A DNA stretch of 64,000 nucleotides. Source: Lachnospiraceae bacterium. GTDB taxonomy: Bacteria > Bacillota > Clostridia > Lachnospirales > Lachnospiraceae. Below the pieces are notes generated by a model. It did no database searches. It worked only from the letters and a program-made list of their open reading frames with translations, and was not told where the DNA came from. The translations under genes were made by a program, and so were the position numbers. Positions 33,824-42,517 of the stretch are shown here, one piece after another (positions within the stretch are counted from its first letter, which is position 1; each line of letters begins with the position of its first letter). The stretch lies in NCBI GenBank assembly GCA_026169045.1, contig JAPFDH010000083.1, positions 1 to 64,000 on the forward strand, read 5' to 3'.

Positions 33824-35638
33824 ATGGCAGAGAATAGAACTGGACGATGGAGACGACTGGATAATGCTGCGACAATATTTCCGGCTACCAGTGGAAAACG
33901 GGATCCAAGAGTGTTCCGCTTTTCCTGTGAATTAAAGGAGATCGTGAAGGAGAATGTTTTGCAGGAAGCCTTGGAAGAAACGCTGCGGGCATATCCGGGG
34001 TTTCGAGTCGTGATGAGAAAAGGTTTGTTTTGGCACTACTTGGAAAAAAGTGAACTGGTGCCGAGAGTACATCAGGAAAATCAGCCGCCATGTGTGAAAC
34101 TATACGTACATGATAAGAAGGGACTGTTATTTGAAGTTACGTATTTTGAAAACCGAATTAATTTTGAAGTATTCCATGCGCTCACGGACGGAACGGGTGC
34201 CATGGAGTTTTTGAAAGAATTGGTGAAAAACTATCTTTATCGGGTTCATTCCGATTTGGATGCGTCAGTATCACTGAGGGCTGCCGATATTACACAGGCA
34301 GATAAGGAACTGGACGGATTTTCCCATTATTATTCCAGTGATTTGGTGGAAAAAAAGAAGGAAAAAGTACATTCGTTTCAGATAAAAGGTGTGCGTGCCG
34401 GGTATGGAAATATGAAATTAAGGGAGGGAATGGTATCCGTACCGGAGTTGCTAAAAAAATCCAGGGAATATGGCGTGACGATGACCGTCTTTTTGACTAC
34501 CGTGTTTTTGTGTGCCATTCATAGGGAGATGAGCCCGCGGCAAGAAAAAAAACCGGTGTATTTAATGGTTCCGGTGAATTTGAGAAAGTTTTTCCCTTCG
34601 GAATCCATGTTGAATTTTTTTGGGTGGATTGAAGTTGGATATCGGTTTGAAAGTGGTGTGACCACATTCGAAGATGTTCTTTCCCATGTGAAGCAGTTTT
34701 TTAAGCAGGAGTTGACAAAAGAGCGGGTTGCAATGCGTATGAATGCTTTAAAAAAGTATGAATATAATCCTTTCTTACGGATTGCTCCGTTGGAAGTGAA
34801 AAACATTTGTCTTCAGGCAGCAGCAGCATTTTCCAAAGGGAATGTAACCGCTATTTTTTCCAATATGGGGACGGTACAGATGCCAGAAGAATATGCAGCG
34901 TATATTGAAACCTTTGATGTGTATACCAGTACCCCAAAGATAGAGTTGTGTATGTGTTCTTTTCAGAACACTGCCATGTTAAGTTTTACATCTAGTTTTG
35001 AAAATGACAACATACAGAGAAACTTCTTTCGTATTTTAAATGAACATGGGATACATTGTACAGAACGGGTTCCCAAATTGCCGGAAAAGAAAAAAGAAGA
35101 ACGTACGGGAATCTTGTTTTTGAAATGCCTGTCCTTTGCCTGCCTTGTAGTGGCAGTAATTGCCGGAATGATCAATATTTTGTATACACCAGATTCCTAT
35201 TGGTCCCTTTTGCTGATCGGAGTAGTATTTTGCATGTGGCTGGCACTGGCCATTGGGTTTTACAAGAGACGAAATCTTTTAAAAAATGCCATATGGCAGA
35301 TGGTATTTATCACAGGGGCCAGTCTGATATGGGATGGGGTGACCGGATGGAGAGGCTGGGCTGTAGACTTTGTATTACCGGGAATCTTTTTTCTTACCCT
35401 CTGTTTTGTCACGATTATGGCAGGGGTTCAGAAATTAAAACCTCATGAATATATGATTTATTTTTTGATGGCAGGCGTCGGTGGACTGATACCATTTGTT
35501 TTATGGCTGATTGGTATTGTACAAATTGCTTATCCATCGATCTGCTGCAGTGGAGCGAGCTTTTTGTTTTTGGCAGCATTGGCTATTTTTAAATCAAAGG
35601 ATCTGGGAGCGGAGCTGCACAAAAAATTTCATATATAG
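33824..35638 (+). CDS. Condensation-type acyltransferase fused to a membrane domain (DUF6320-like)
   Basis: A 604-residue protein. The first 410 residues resemble PapA/condensation-type acyltransferases and alcohol acetyltransferases, with HALTDGTGAMEF near 122 giving the catalytic HxxxDG. The last 170 residues carry about six hydrophobic helices with WxxW-like turns. The combination suits an enzyme acylating an alcohol at the membrane. It lies next to an esterase, and the two probably form a unit. The product is unknown; it could be a glycolipid or polyketide-like ester. The closing residues end in HKKFHI. AAAGAGG precedes the ATG. Confidence 0.8.
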   Translation: MAENRTGRWRRLDNAATIFPATSGKRDPRVFRFSCELKEIVKENVLQEALEETLRAYPGFRVVMRKGLFWHYLEKSELVPRVHQENQPPCVKLYVHDKKGLLFEVTYFENRINFEVFHALTDGTGAMEFLKELVKNYLYRVHSDLDASVSLRAADITQADKELDGFSHYYSSDLVEKKKEKVHSFQIKGVRAGYGNMKLREGMVSVPELLKKSREYGVTMTVFLTTVFLCAIHREMSPRQEKKPVYLMVPVNLRKFFPSESMLNFFGWIEVGYRFESGVTTFEDVLSHVKQFFKQELTKERVAMRMNALKKYEYNPFLRIAPLEVKNICLQAAAAFSKGNVTAIFSNMGTVQMPEEYAAYIETFDVYTSTPKIELCMCSFQNTAMLSFTSSFENDNIQRNFFRILNEHGIHCTERVPKLPEKKKEERTGILFLKCLSFACLVVAVIAGMINILYTPDSYWSLLLIGVVFCMWLALAIGFYKRRNLLKNAIWQMVFITGASLIWDGVTGWRGWAVDFVLPGIFFLTLCFVTIMAGVQKLKPHEYMIYFLMAGVGGLIPFVLWLIGIVQIAYPSICCSGASFLFLAALAIFKSKDLGAELHKKFHI

Positions 35639-35685
35639 GAACGTTATATTATGATGCCAGGGTTGTGGCTGATAGAAATCCAATA

Positions 35686-35728
35686 GAAACAGACGATGCC
35701 TGATTAAAAAACAGACATCGTCTGTTTC
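35686..35728 (+). terminator. Hairpin after the acyltransferase gene
   Basis: GAAACAGACGATG and CATCGTCTGTTTC form a perfect 13-bp stem with a 17-base loop. A T-run follows only about 15 bases later, so termination is likely but not ideal. Confidence 0.65.
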
Positions 35729-35885
35729 TGTCATAAACGTTATTTTTTCGTAATCGTTGCTGTGTAATAAAGAAGTAACGGAGGTTCCTGGAAATATTAA
35801 TAAGATATATTTGAAAGAGAGGGACGAAATGGTAAATACCGGCTTGAAAAGAAAATTCTCAGATTATAGGAAAAGGAGGATGATT

Positions 35886-37016
35886 ATGGAAAATAGCGTA
35901 AAAGAATCATACAATAAGATTTGTAAGAAGTGGAGTGATTTTCGCAAAACCACTCCAATCAATAAATGCATTGTTGACTTTGCCAATAATTTAAAGCCAA
36001 ATGCAAGGATATTAGATGTTGGTTGCGGATCAGGGTATCCTATTTCTTCCTATTTATCAAAACAGGGTTTTCAAGTTACAGGAATTGATATAGCAGAAGA
36101 AATGATAAAGGAAGCAAAGCAACTGAATTTGCCCAATGCAATTTTTTTGGTGGAGGATATTTTAAATTTTAAACCAGGAAAGAAATATGACGCAATTATT
36201 GCATTTGATTCTATTTGGCATGTTAAACATGATAAGCAAGCGAAAATGTATCAAATGATTGCCTCTTTAATGGCGCCGGGGGGATTATTTTTATTTACCC
36301 ATGGAAAGAAAGATGGCGAAATTGTAAGTAAAATGTGGGGAGAATCGTTTTACTACAGTGCATTAGATTTGGAAAAAGTACATGAAACATTAAAACAAAA
36401 TGGATTTGAAATATTGTTTTCCATAGAGGATTATGAAGAAGAGACAACGGGTGATCGGGAATTGCTCGTTGTTGCCAAAAAGAAAGAGATGGTCATAGAA
36501 ACAGAACGACTTTATTTACGAGAAATGTGCCAAAATGATTTTGAAGATTTAGCTGAAATTTTACAGAATCCAAAGGTAATGTATGCCTATGAACATGACT
36601 TTTCAGATGATGATGTGCAGGTTTGGCTTGATCGACAGATTGAAAGATATTGTCGATATGGTTTTGGTTTATGGGCTATGATATTAAAATCAACCGATCA
36701 AATGATCGGACAGGCGGGACTTACTATACAATCCTATAAAGATAAAGAAGTTTTAGAAATTGGGTATCATCTGAAAGAAAATTTCTGGCATATGGGGTAT
36801 GCACAGGAAGCTGCTTTTGGATGTAAAAGATATGCTTTTGAGCATTTGAATGAAGATAAGGTGTATGCAATTATTAAGTCTGATAATATTGCCTCTATGA
36901 AGGTAGCCCAACGAATTGGGATGCATAAAGAAGATGAATTTGTTACCCGGTATTACAATGGTGATATGCTTCATTTTTTATATTCCGTTCATAGGGAGAT
37001 TCCATATAGTGTTTAA
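35886..37016 (+). CDS. Methyltransferase-GNAT acetyltransferase fusion
   Basis: A 376-residue protein with two enzymes in one frame. Residues 1-195 are a class I SAM-dependent methyltransferase (ILDVGCGSGYPISSYL near 47). Residues 205-376 are a RimJ/RimL-type GNAT (ETERLYLREM opening, GYAQEAAFGCKRYAFEHLN near 300). The ATG is six bases after AGGAGG; another ATG at 35880 abuts it, and one at 35829 has a weaker GAGAGGG. The join, VVAKKKEMVIETERLYL, has no stop, and the internal Met could once have been a start. The gene is more AT-rich than its neighbours, perhaps acquired. Substrates are unknown. Confidence 0.85.
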   Translation: MENSVKESYNKICKKWSDFRKTTPINKCIVDFANNLKPNARILDVGCGSGYPISSYLSKQGFQVTGIDIAEEMIKEAKQLNLPNAIFLVEDILNFKPGKKYDAIIAFDSIWHVKHDKQAKMYQMIASLMAPGGLFLFTHGKKDGEIVSKMWGESFYYSALDLEKVHETLKQNGFEILFSIEDYEEETTGDRELLVVAKKKEMVIETERLYLREMCQNDFEDLAEILQNPKVMYAYEHDFSDDDVQVWLDRQIERYCRYGFGLWAMILKSTDQMIGQAGLTIQSYKDKEVLEIGYHLKENFWHMGYAQEAAFGCKRYAFEHLNEDKVYAIIKSDNIASMKVAQRIGMHKEDEFVTRYYNGDMLHFLYSVHREIPYSV

Positions 37017-37079
37017 TTTTTTCACATAATCTGCGTCTGCCATATATTTCCGGTTTTCTGAATGGATCTTTTTTGTCAT
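36978..37079 (-). CDS. Possible 33-residue ORF on the minus strand
   Basis: ATG at 37079 with GGAG eight bases upstream opens a short basic peptide (MTKKIHSENRKYMADADYVK...). It overlaps the end of the methyltransferase-GNAT gene. It may be a remnant of an older gene; I recognise no family. Confidence 0.2.
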   Translation of the reverse strand: MTKKIHSENRKYMADADYVKKLNTIWNLPMNGI

Positions 37080-37159
37080 ATTTACTGCTCCGGGTACATA
37101 TACATGAAAAGATAGAATGATTGGGAAAGGTTGTGTCTTGGAAAAAAGGAGGTATTCGG

Positions 37160-38083
37160 ATGCGGAAAAAAGTGGGACTGGCAGTGGGGATTCTTCTGGT
37201 GGGAATGCTGATACCATATTTGATTACAATGATTACAGCAAGAGAGGAAAGTATTCCGGTCAGCCAGGTGGTAAAAAGCGGAAAGACAGTAACTCTTCAG
37301 TCCAGTGGAAATAAGGTGGATGCTGAGGAATATTTAATTGGTTTGGTGGCGGCAGCTATCCCCGTGGATTATGAGGAAGAAACAATAAAAGCGCAGGCTG
37401 TAATGGAAAGGACGTATTTGTATAAGGCAATGGGGGAAGAAAATGATATTGACGAATCGGAACTTTCAAGAAAACCATGGACCATAAAGGAAATGGAAGA
37501 AAAGTGGGGAAGAGATGAATTTCAAAATAATTATGATAAAATAGGGAAAGCAGTCGCAGATACAAAGGGTTTGGTTTTGACATATGAAGGGGGTCTGATC
37601 GATGCACTTTATCACAGAGTAAGTGTTGGAAAGACAAGGACAGATACAAGTCAGGCATGTCCTTATCTGGTGAGTAAAGAAAGTGAAAAAGATTTGGAGG
37701 CAGATGGTTATCAGCAATCAAGAGTATTGACAGAAGAAGAGTTTACAGCGGCCATTAATTCCATAGACCCTGAAATACAGGTACCGCAGGAGGGGATTTT
37801 GTCTACTGTACAAATCGTGACAAGTGATGAAAACGGTTATATTACGTTGATGCAAATTGCCGGGTATCAGTTTGTGGCGGTAAAAGTAGCAGAGGCGCTG
37901 CAATTATATTCTACATGCATGGAGTTTGAAGAATATGAGGGGAAAATACGGGTGAGTGCCAGGGGGATTGGCCAGGGATACGGAGTTTCCCAATATGGAG
38001 CAGACTGTATGGCAAAAGAAGGAAAAGGATTTGAAGAAATTCTGCAGTATTATTATGAAAATATTGTGATTACAACTGTATAA
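37160..38083 (+). CDS. spoIID: SpoIID-like cell-wall lytic protein
   Basis: A 307-residue protein with an N-terminal membrane anchor (residues 5-25) and a SpoIID domain. EEETIKAQAVMERTY near 80 carries the expected catalytic Glu region. LYHRVSVGKTRT near 155 replaces the common HSTSGG-type segment but keeps His. SARGIGQGYGVSQYGA near 270 is the family C-terminal signature. It trims peptidoglycan during spore engulfment. AAAGGAGG lies ahead of the ATG. It is followed by a spoIIQ-like gene, as in other Clostridia. The variant segment might alter metal binding. Confidence 0.88.
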   Translation: MRKKVGLAVGILLVGMLIPYLITMITAREESIPVSQVVKSGKTVTLQSSGNKVDAEEYLIGLVAAAIPVDYEEETIKAQAVMERTYLYKAMGEENDIDESELSRKPWTIKEMEEKWGRDEFQNNYDKIGKAVADTKGLVLTYEGGLIDALYHRVSVGKTRTDTSQACPYLVSKESEKDLEADGYQQSRVLTEEEFTAAINSIDPEIQVPQEGILSTVQIVTSDENGYITLMQIAGYQFVAVKVAEALQLYSTCMEFEEYEGKIRVSARGIGQGYGVSQYGADCMAKEGKGFEEILQYYYENIVITTV

Positions 38084-38123
38084 GCCAGGAAAACCCGGTA
38101 ATACTATTACCGAGGTGATAAAA

Positions 38124-38891
38124 GTGAATCATAAAAAATGGAAAAACGTCTTGAAAAATAAGGTTTTCTTGACAACAGTGTTATCCTGTCTGATCGTAAT
38201 CACAGCTGTTACTGCAGCGGTGGTATATGGAAACGGAAGGAAGAATACAAATGAAAATCTGGCAGCAGATCTGAACCAGACAGAAGAGTGGACAAGCGAA
38301 GAAACGATTCATGAAGCGGCAGGTGAATCAGAAACAGAAGAACCATCAGAGGAATATGAAGTAGGAGAAGGCGTTTTGGCAGAAGGAGAAACAGAAGCCG
38401 TTTTGCCGGAGGAAGAAGAAACAGAAGAAGCAGCCGGAGAAGCGGACAGCAACAATGTGACAGCTGTAAACCTTACATTTGCTGAGGGCAGCATTATGCA
38501 GTGGCCGATTCAGGGAAATGTGATTATGGATTTTTCCATGGATCATACTGTATATTATGCCACATTGGATCAGTACAAGGTAAATCCGGCAGTTCTTTTG
38601 CAGGGAGAACCGGGTACTCCTGTTTTAGCACCAGCCAATGCGCAGGTAGTTTCCATTGGAGAAGATGAAGAGATCGGAACGTATATGGTTTTGGAACTTG
38701 GAAATGGTTATCAGGCGAAACTGGGAAATCTGACAGACGTGGCTGTCACAGAAGGACAGTATGTGGAACAGGGAACGGCTCTTGCAAATTTAGCAGAACC
38801 GACAAAATACTATACAGTAGAAGGACCGAATCTGTATTTTCAGGTGCTGAGCAGTGAAACTCCGGTAGATCCATTTCTTTATCTTCAGTAA
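38124..38891 (+). CDS. spoIIQ: SpoIIQ-like degenerate LytM protein
   Basis: A 255-residue protein. It has an N-terminal membrane segment (residues 12-36), a long acidic Glu-rich linker (50-110) and a LytM/M23 fold in the last 120 residues. The zinc ligands of active M23 enzymes are missing: the usual HLHFEV is NLYFQV, and the first His is absent. SpoIIQ of Bacillus is similarly inactive and acts as a scaffold in the forespore channel. The start is GTG, six bases after GAGGTG. It follows spoIID by 40 bases, a typical pairing. The acidic linker makes it resemble clostridial SpoIIQ. Confidence 0.82.
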   Translation: MNHKKWKNVLKNKVFLTTVLSCLIVITAVTAAVVYGNGRKNTNENLAADLNQTEEWTSEETIHEAAGESETEEPSEEYEVGEGVLAEGETEAVLPEEEETEEAAGEADSNNVTAVNLTFAEGSIMQWPIQGNVIMDFSMDHTVYYATLDQYKVNPAVLLQGEPGTPVLAPANAQVVSIGEDEEIGTYMVLELGNGYQAKLGNLTDVAVTEGQYVEQGTALANLAEPTKYYTVEGPNLYFQVLSSETPVDPFLYLQ

Positions 38892-38911
38892 ACAACAGCA
38901 AATTATCAAAG

Positions 38912-38969
38912 TAAGTCCCCTTACTTTCCAAACCAAAATGCGTAAAGCATAGGAAAGTGAGAGGACTTA
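38912..38969. terminator. Terminator between the convergent spoIIQ and CYTH genes
   Basis: TAAGTCC, one mismatch, then CTTACTTTCC pair with GGAAAGTGAG and GGACTTA (17 bp). The loop is 22 bases. The T-run is short. Confidence 0.65.
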
Positions 38970-39034
38970 TTTCTGTTAGCAGAGAATGAAAGACATTAGA
39001 ACGAATTGACTGGATAGATACAGTTGGGAAAAAC

Positions 39035-39493
39035 TTAGGCATGAATGGATGGGTGATGCAGTGCCATATAACTGTTATGATAGCGGCCATCAAAAGTGAC
39101 CTCTTCCTGAAACCAGTCGGGAGGATTAAAATGATCGGCTTCCACTTCTGTGGCAAATTCTACTTCAGCCAGAACAAGTCCTTCATAGACTCCCTCAAAC
39201 AAATCCAGTTCAATGGTATGATTTTGATACGGGATTTGGTATCGTTTTTTTGTGATGACTACGCCATCTGCTTTTTTCATGAGATGCTGATAGGATTCCT
39301 TGGTCAGAGGAAGATTGTACTCTTCCCGAACCATTAACCCGGCTCCTTTATAAGTAAGATAATAGGAGGAATTATCCCTGCGTATACGAACAACGGGATT
39401 GATAGAGAGATAGGCCTGTTCAATTTGGCGGCAGGGATATTCCCCCAGATGATCAGGAAGATGGCGGATTAAATATTTGCGTTCAATTTCCAT
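39035..39493 (-). CDS. CYTH-domain (triphosphate tunnel) protein
   Basis: A 152-residue protein. The opening MEIERKYLIR is the EXEXK-like signature of CYTH/triphosphate tunnel metalloenzymes. VRIRRDNSSYYLTYKG near 34, KKRYQIPY near 83 and LVLAEVEF near 107 supply the charged tunnel residues. Members hydrolyse inorganic tripolyphosphate or thiamine triphosphate. It is transcribed convergently with spoIIQ and divergently from the DJ-1 gene. GGAAAC lies upstream of the ATG. Confidence 0.88.
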   Translation of the reverse strand: MEIERKYLIRHLPDHLGEYPCRQIEQAYLSINPVVRIRRDNSSYYLTYKGAGLMVREEYNLPLTKESYQHLMKKADGVVITKKRYQIPYQNHTIELDLFEGVYEGLVLAEVEFATEVEADHFNPPDWFQEEVTFDGRYHNSYMALHHPSIHA

Positions 39494-39561
39494 AATGAGA
39501 GTTTCCTTTCTGATTCAATAACATATGAATTTCTTATATGTAATTATAGTACATAAACGAG

Positions 39562-39590
39562 TTGTTTACCAGATAAAAACATTATATAAT
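39562..39590 (+). promoter_or_regulatory. Promoter of the DJ-1 family gene
   Basis: TTGTTT, a 17-base spacer and TATAAT (39585-39590). Confidence 0.65.
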
Positions 39591-39668
39591 AAGAATGAAT
39601 GATTAAAAACATATACAGGAAAGAGAAACGGTTTTAATTGGAATACAATTTGAATAAGGAGGAAACAA

Positions 39669-40223
39669 ATGAGTAAAGTATATGCATTTTTGGCAGATGG
39701 ATTTGAGGAAGTGGAAGCGATTGCGGTAATTGATGTGCTGCGGAGAGCCGGAGCCGAAGTTGTGACAGTTTCCATCATGGGAAGATATGAGGTACGAGGT
39801 TCCCATGGTATTGATGTGAGAGCGGATGCCATATATGAAAAATGTCGCGTATCAGATGGGGATTTATTATTCTTACCCGGAGGTGGGCTGGGAACGGAGA
39901 ATTTGTACAATTGCCGGGCTTTAAGAAAAGACCTTCATACCTATTTGGAACATGGTAAACGTGTAGCCGCTATCTGTGCAGCTCCCAGCATTTTAGGAAG
40001 AAACGGGCTTTTGAAGGGAAAGAAGGCAACTTGTTATCCGGGATTTGAAGAAACTTTGACAGATGCCTGCTATACCAGACAGGGTGTGGTGACAGACGGA
40101 TTGATTACGACGGCAAGAGGAATGGGATTTGCGGTAGATATGGGATTGGAATTAACCGGTTTATTGTTCGGGACGGAGAAAGAACAGGAAATTAAAGAAT
40201 CCATTCAGCATCCGGAATGCTAA
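39669..40223 (+). CDS. DJ-1/PfpI family protein
   Basis: A 184-residue protein with VYAFLADGFEEVEAIAVIDVL at the start and the nucleophile-elbow Cys in AAICAAPSILGRNG near residue 102. The DJ-1/ThiJ family includes deglycase-like, chaperone and stress-related proteins. AAGGAGG lies ahead of the ATG. It is monocistronic, between a CYTH gene and tig. The exact role is not deducible from sequence. Confidence 0.9.
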   Translation: MSKVYAFLADGFEEVEAIAVIDVLRRAGAEVVTVSIMGRYEVRGSHGIDVRADAIYEKCRVSDGDLLFLPGGGLGTENLYNCRALRKDLHTYLEHGKRVAAICAAPSILGRNGLLKGKKATCYPGFEETLTDACYTRQGVVTDGLITTARGMGFAVDMGLELTGLLFGTEKEQEIKESIQHPEC

Positions 40224-40246
40224 AAAAGAAATGGCGCCCTGACAAC

Positions 40247-40310
40247 CGGTCGAAAAATTATGCAAGCATAATTTTCTCTCCCGTTACAGCCCTACGGCTG
40301 AACGGTTACG
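40247..40310. repeat. Palindromic intergenic repeat, copy A
   Basis: Sixty-odd bases match 58742-58805 at all but a few positions. They hold a hairpin AAAATTATGC-AA-GCATAATTTT and a second one formed by CAGCC/GGCTG with flanking CCGTT/AACGG. Confidence 0.8.
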
Positions 40311-40352
40311 ATAAAATTCAAAAAATAGGGCTAGCAATTGGATATAACCTAT

Positions 40353-40360
40353 GATATAAT
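40353..40360 (+). promoter_or_regulatory. tig promoter (extended -10-like)
   Basis: TGATATAAT, with TATAAT at 40355-40360, about 90 bases before the tig start. The -35 is weak. Confidence 0.5.
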
Positions 40361-40449
40361 TGTAAATTGTAGGCGACTGCCGCAGTCTGTGCGTATGAGC
40401 GGGGCCGCCAGTATTATATTGTGAATGAAACCGATTAGGAGGAAGAGTC

Positions 40450-41730
40450 ATGAGCGTACAGGTAGAGAAATTAGAAAAGAATATGGCCAAATTGACAATA
40501 GAGGCAACTGCTGAAGAATTTGAGGCTGCTATGCAGAAGGCATATTTAAAGAACAAGAATAAGATCAATATCCAGGGATTCCGTAAAGGAAAAGCACCTC
40601 GTGTGATGATTGAAAAAATGTATGGTCCAGCAATCTTTTATGAAGATGCTGCAAACGAGATTATCCCGGAAGCATACAGCAAAGCAGCAGAAGAAAGCGG
40701 TCTGGAAATCGTGTCCCGTCCAGAAATTGATGTGACACAGATTGAAAAAGGCAAGGCATTCATCTTTACAGCAACAGTAGCTGTAAAACCAGAAGTAACA
40801 TTAGGTGAATACAAAGGATTAGAATATACAGCAGATCCAGTAGAAGTGACAGAAGAGGATGTAGCTGCAGAACTGAAGAAAGTTCAGGAGCAGAATTCCA
40901 GAACTGTGACAGTAGAAGACAGAGCAGTAGAAAATGGTGATATCGCTGTAATTGATTACGAAGGATTTGTAGATGGCACACCATTTGAAGGTGGAAAGGC
41001 TGAAAATCATGAGCTGGTAATTGGTTCCCATTCCTTCATTGATACATTTGAAGATCAGCTGGTTGGTAAAAATATCGGCGATGACGTGGAAGTAAATGTG
41101 ACATTCCCAGAAGAATATCATGCAAAGGAATTAGCTGGAAAGCCAGCATTGTTCAAGGTTTCTGTTAAGGGAATTAAGGTAAAAGAACTTCCGGCTTTGG
41201 ATGATGAGTTTGCAAGTGATGTTTCTGATTTCGATACCATGGAAGAATATAAAGAAGATGTAAAGAAGAAACTGCTGGAAAAGAAAGAAAATGAAGCTAA
41301 GACAGCAAAGGAAAATGCATTGGTAGAAAAAGCAATCGAAGGTGCACAAATGGATATTCCGGATGCGATGATTGAAACTCAGGCGCGTCAGATGGTAGAT
41401 GATTTTGCACAGAGAATGCGCATGCAGGGACTGACCATTCAGCAGTATATGCAGTACACAGGAATGGATATTGCTAAGATGGTAGATCAGATGAAGCCAC
41501 AGGCAGAAAAGAGAATTAAGACAAGACTTGTTCTGGAAAAGATTGCTGAGACAGAAAATGTGGAAGTAACAGAAGAAGATATTAACAATGAGTTGGAAAA
41601 GATGGCTTCTATGTACAAGATGGAAGTAGATAAACTCAAGGAATATATGGGAGACGCTGAGAAGGAAAGCATTAAGAAAGATCTGGCAGTACAGAAGGCA
41701 GTAGATCTGCTGGTTGCATCTGCGAAATAA
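40450..41730 (+). CDS. tig: Trigger factor, ribosome-associated chaperone
   Basis: A 426-residue protein. It has an N-terminal ribosome-binding domain (INIQGFRKGKAPRVMIEKMYG near 35-60, the signature loop), a PPIase domain (about 155-240, VIDYEGFVDGTPFEGGKAE) and a helical C-terminal domain. It binds nascent chains at the ribosome tunnel exit. AGGAGG lies upstream. It opens the tig-clpP-clpX-lon-engB block. A GACAGGGACG/CGTCCCTGTC hairpin (41748-41776) follows, without a T-run. Confidence 0.97.
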   Translation: MSVQVEKLEKNMAKLTIEATAEEFEAAMQKAYLKNKNKINIQGFRKGKAPRVMIEKMYGPAIFYEDAANEIIPEAYSKAAEESGLEIVSRPEIDVTQIEKGKAFIFTATVAVKPEVTLGEYKGLEYTADPVEVTEEDVAAELKKVQEQNSRTVTVEDRAVENGDIAVIDYEGFVDGTPFEGGKAENHELVIGSHSFIDTFEDQLVGKNIGDDVEVNVTFPEEYHAKELAGKPALFKVSVKGIKVKELPALDDEFASDVSDFDTMEEYKEDVKKKLLEKKENEAKTAKENALVEKAIEGAQMDIPDAMIETQARQMVDDFAQRMRMQGLTIQQYMQYTGMDIAKMVDQMKPQAEKRIKTRLVLEKIAETENVEVTEEDINNELEKMASMYKMEVDKLKEYMGDAEKESIKKDLAVQKAVDLLVASAK

Positions 41731-41747
41731 TTTTCTATCAGCCGTTG

Positions 41748-41776
41748 GACAGGGACGGCCACTGGTCGTCCCTGTC
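41748..41776 (+). terminator. Hairpin between tig and clpP
   Basis: A 10-bp perfect GC-rich stem without a clear T-tract. It may be a weak or processing site rather than a full terminator, allowing partial read-through to clpP. Confidence 0.4.
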
Positions 41777-41864
41777 TGTATAAATGCAGTCAGGGAGATC
41801 CTTTCGTTTCGTGTTTTGAAAGCATCGAAAAATAAAGGGAATCTTTGAAAGAATGGAGGATAAT

Positions 41865-42449
41865 ATGGCTTTAGTACCTTATGTCATCGAACAGTCAAAC
41901 CGCGGGGAGAGATCTTATGATATCTATTCCCGTTTGTTAAAAGACAGAATCATTTTTTTGGGTGAAGAAGTAAATGAGGCGACAGCCAGTGTTATTGTGG
42001 CAGAGCTTTTATTTTTGGAATCAGAAGATCCGGGAAAAGATATTCATTTATATATCAACAGCCCAGGTGGTTCTGTAACAGCCGGTATGGCAATTTATGA
42101 CACAATGCAGTATATCAAATGTGATGTCTCCACAATTTGTATCGGAATGGCAGCAAGTATGGGAGCATTTCTTTTAGCCGGTGGTGCAAAAGGAAAGCGT
42201 CTGGCTCTTCCGAATGCGGAAATTATGATCCATCAGCCTCTTGGCGGTGCTCAGGGACAGGCAACAGATATTAAGATTGTGGCAGATCATATTCTGCAGA
42301 CAAAGAGAAAACTGAATGAGTTACTGGCTCAAAATACAGGAAAACCGCTGGAAGTTATTGAGCAGGATACAGAAAGAGATAATTACATGACAGCACAGGC
42401 TGCCATGGAATATGGTTTGATTGATAAAGTGATTACAAGCCGTGAATAA
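41865..42449 (+). CDS. clpP: ATP-dependent Clp protease proteolytic subunit
   Basis: A 194-residue serine protease, the standard length. It has the catalytic Ser in [14 protein letters not shown] near residue 98 and His in MIHQPLGG near 123; the acid is near 172. It forms the degradation barrel used by ClpX and other Clp ATPases. The ATG at 41865 has GGAGG upstream; the ATG at 41853 overlaps that site and is not used. The gene is followed 68 bases later by clpX. Confidence 0.97.
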   Translation: MALVPYVIEQSNRGERSYDIYSRLLKDRIIFLGEEVNEATASVIVAELLFLESEDPGKDIHLYINSPGGSVTAGMAIYDTMQYIKCDVSTICIGMAASMGAFLLAGGAKGKRLALPNAEIMIHQPLGGAQGQATDIKIVADHILQTKRKLNELLAQNTGKPLEVIEQDTERDNYMTAQAAMEYGLIDKVITSRE

Positions 42450-42517
42450 ATCTGATAAGGGAAGCAAGAAATCAGATATAAAGAAACCAGGTATCTGCCT
42501 GGGGTGAGAGGTAAAAT

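Noticed and set aside
34519-34806. Long antisense frames within genes such as the acyltransferase, murC and clpX
   Set aside because: They have no ribosome sites or recognisable motifs and sit opposite genes with clear family matches.
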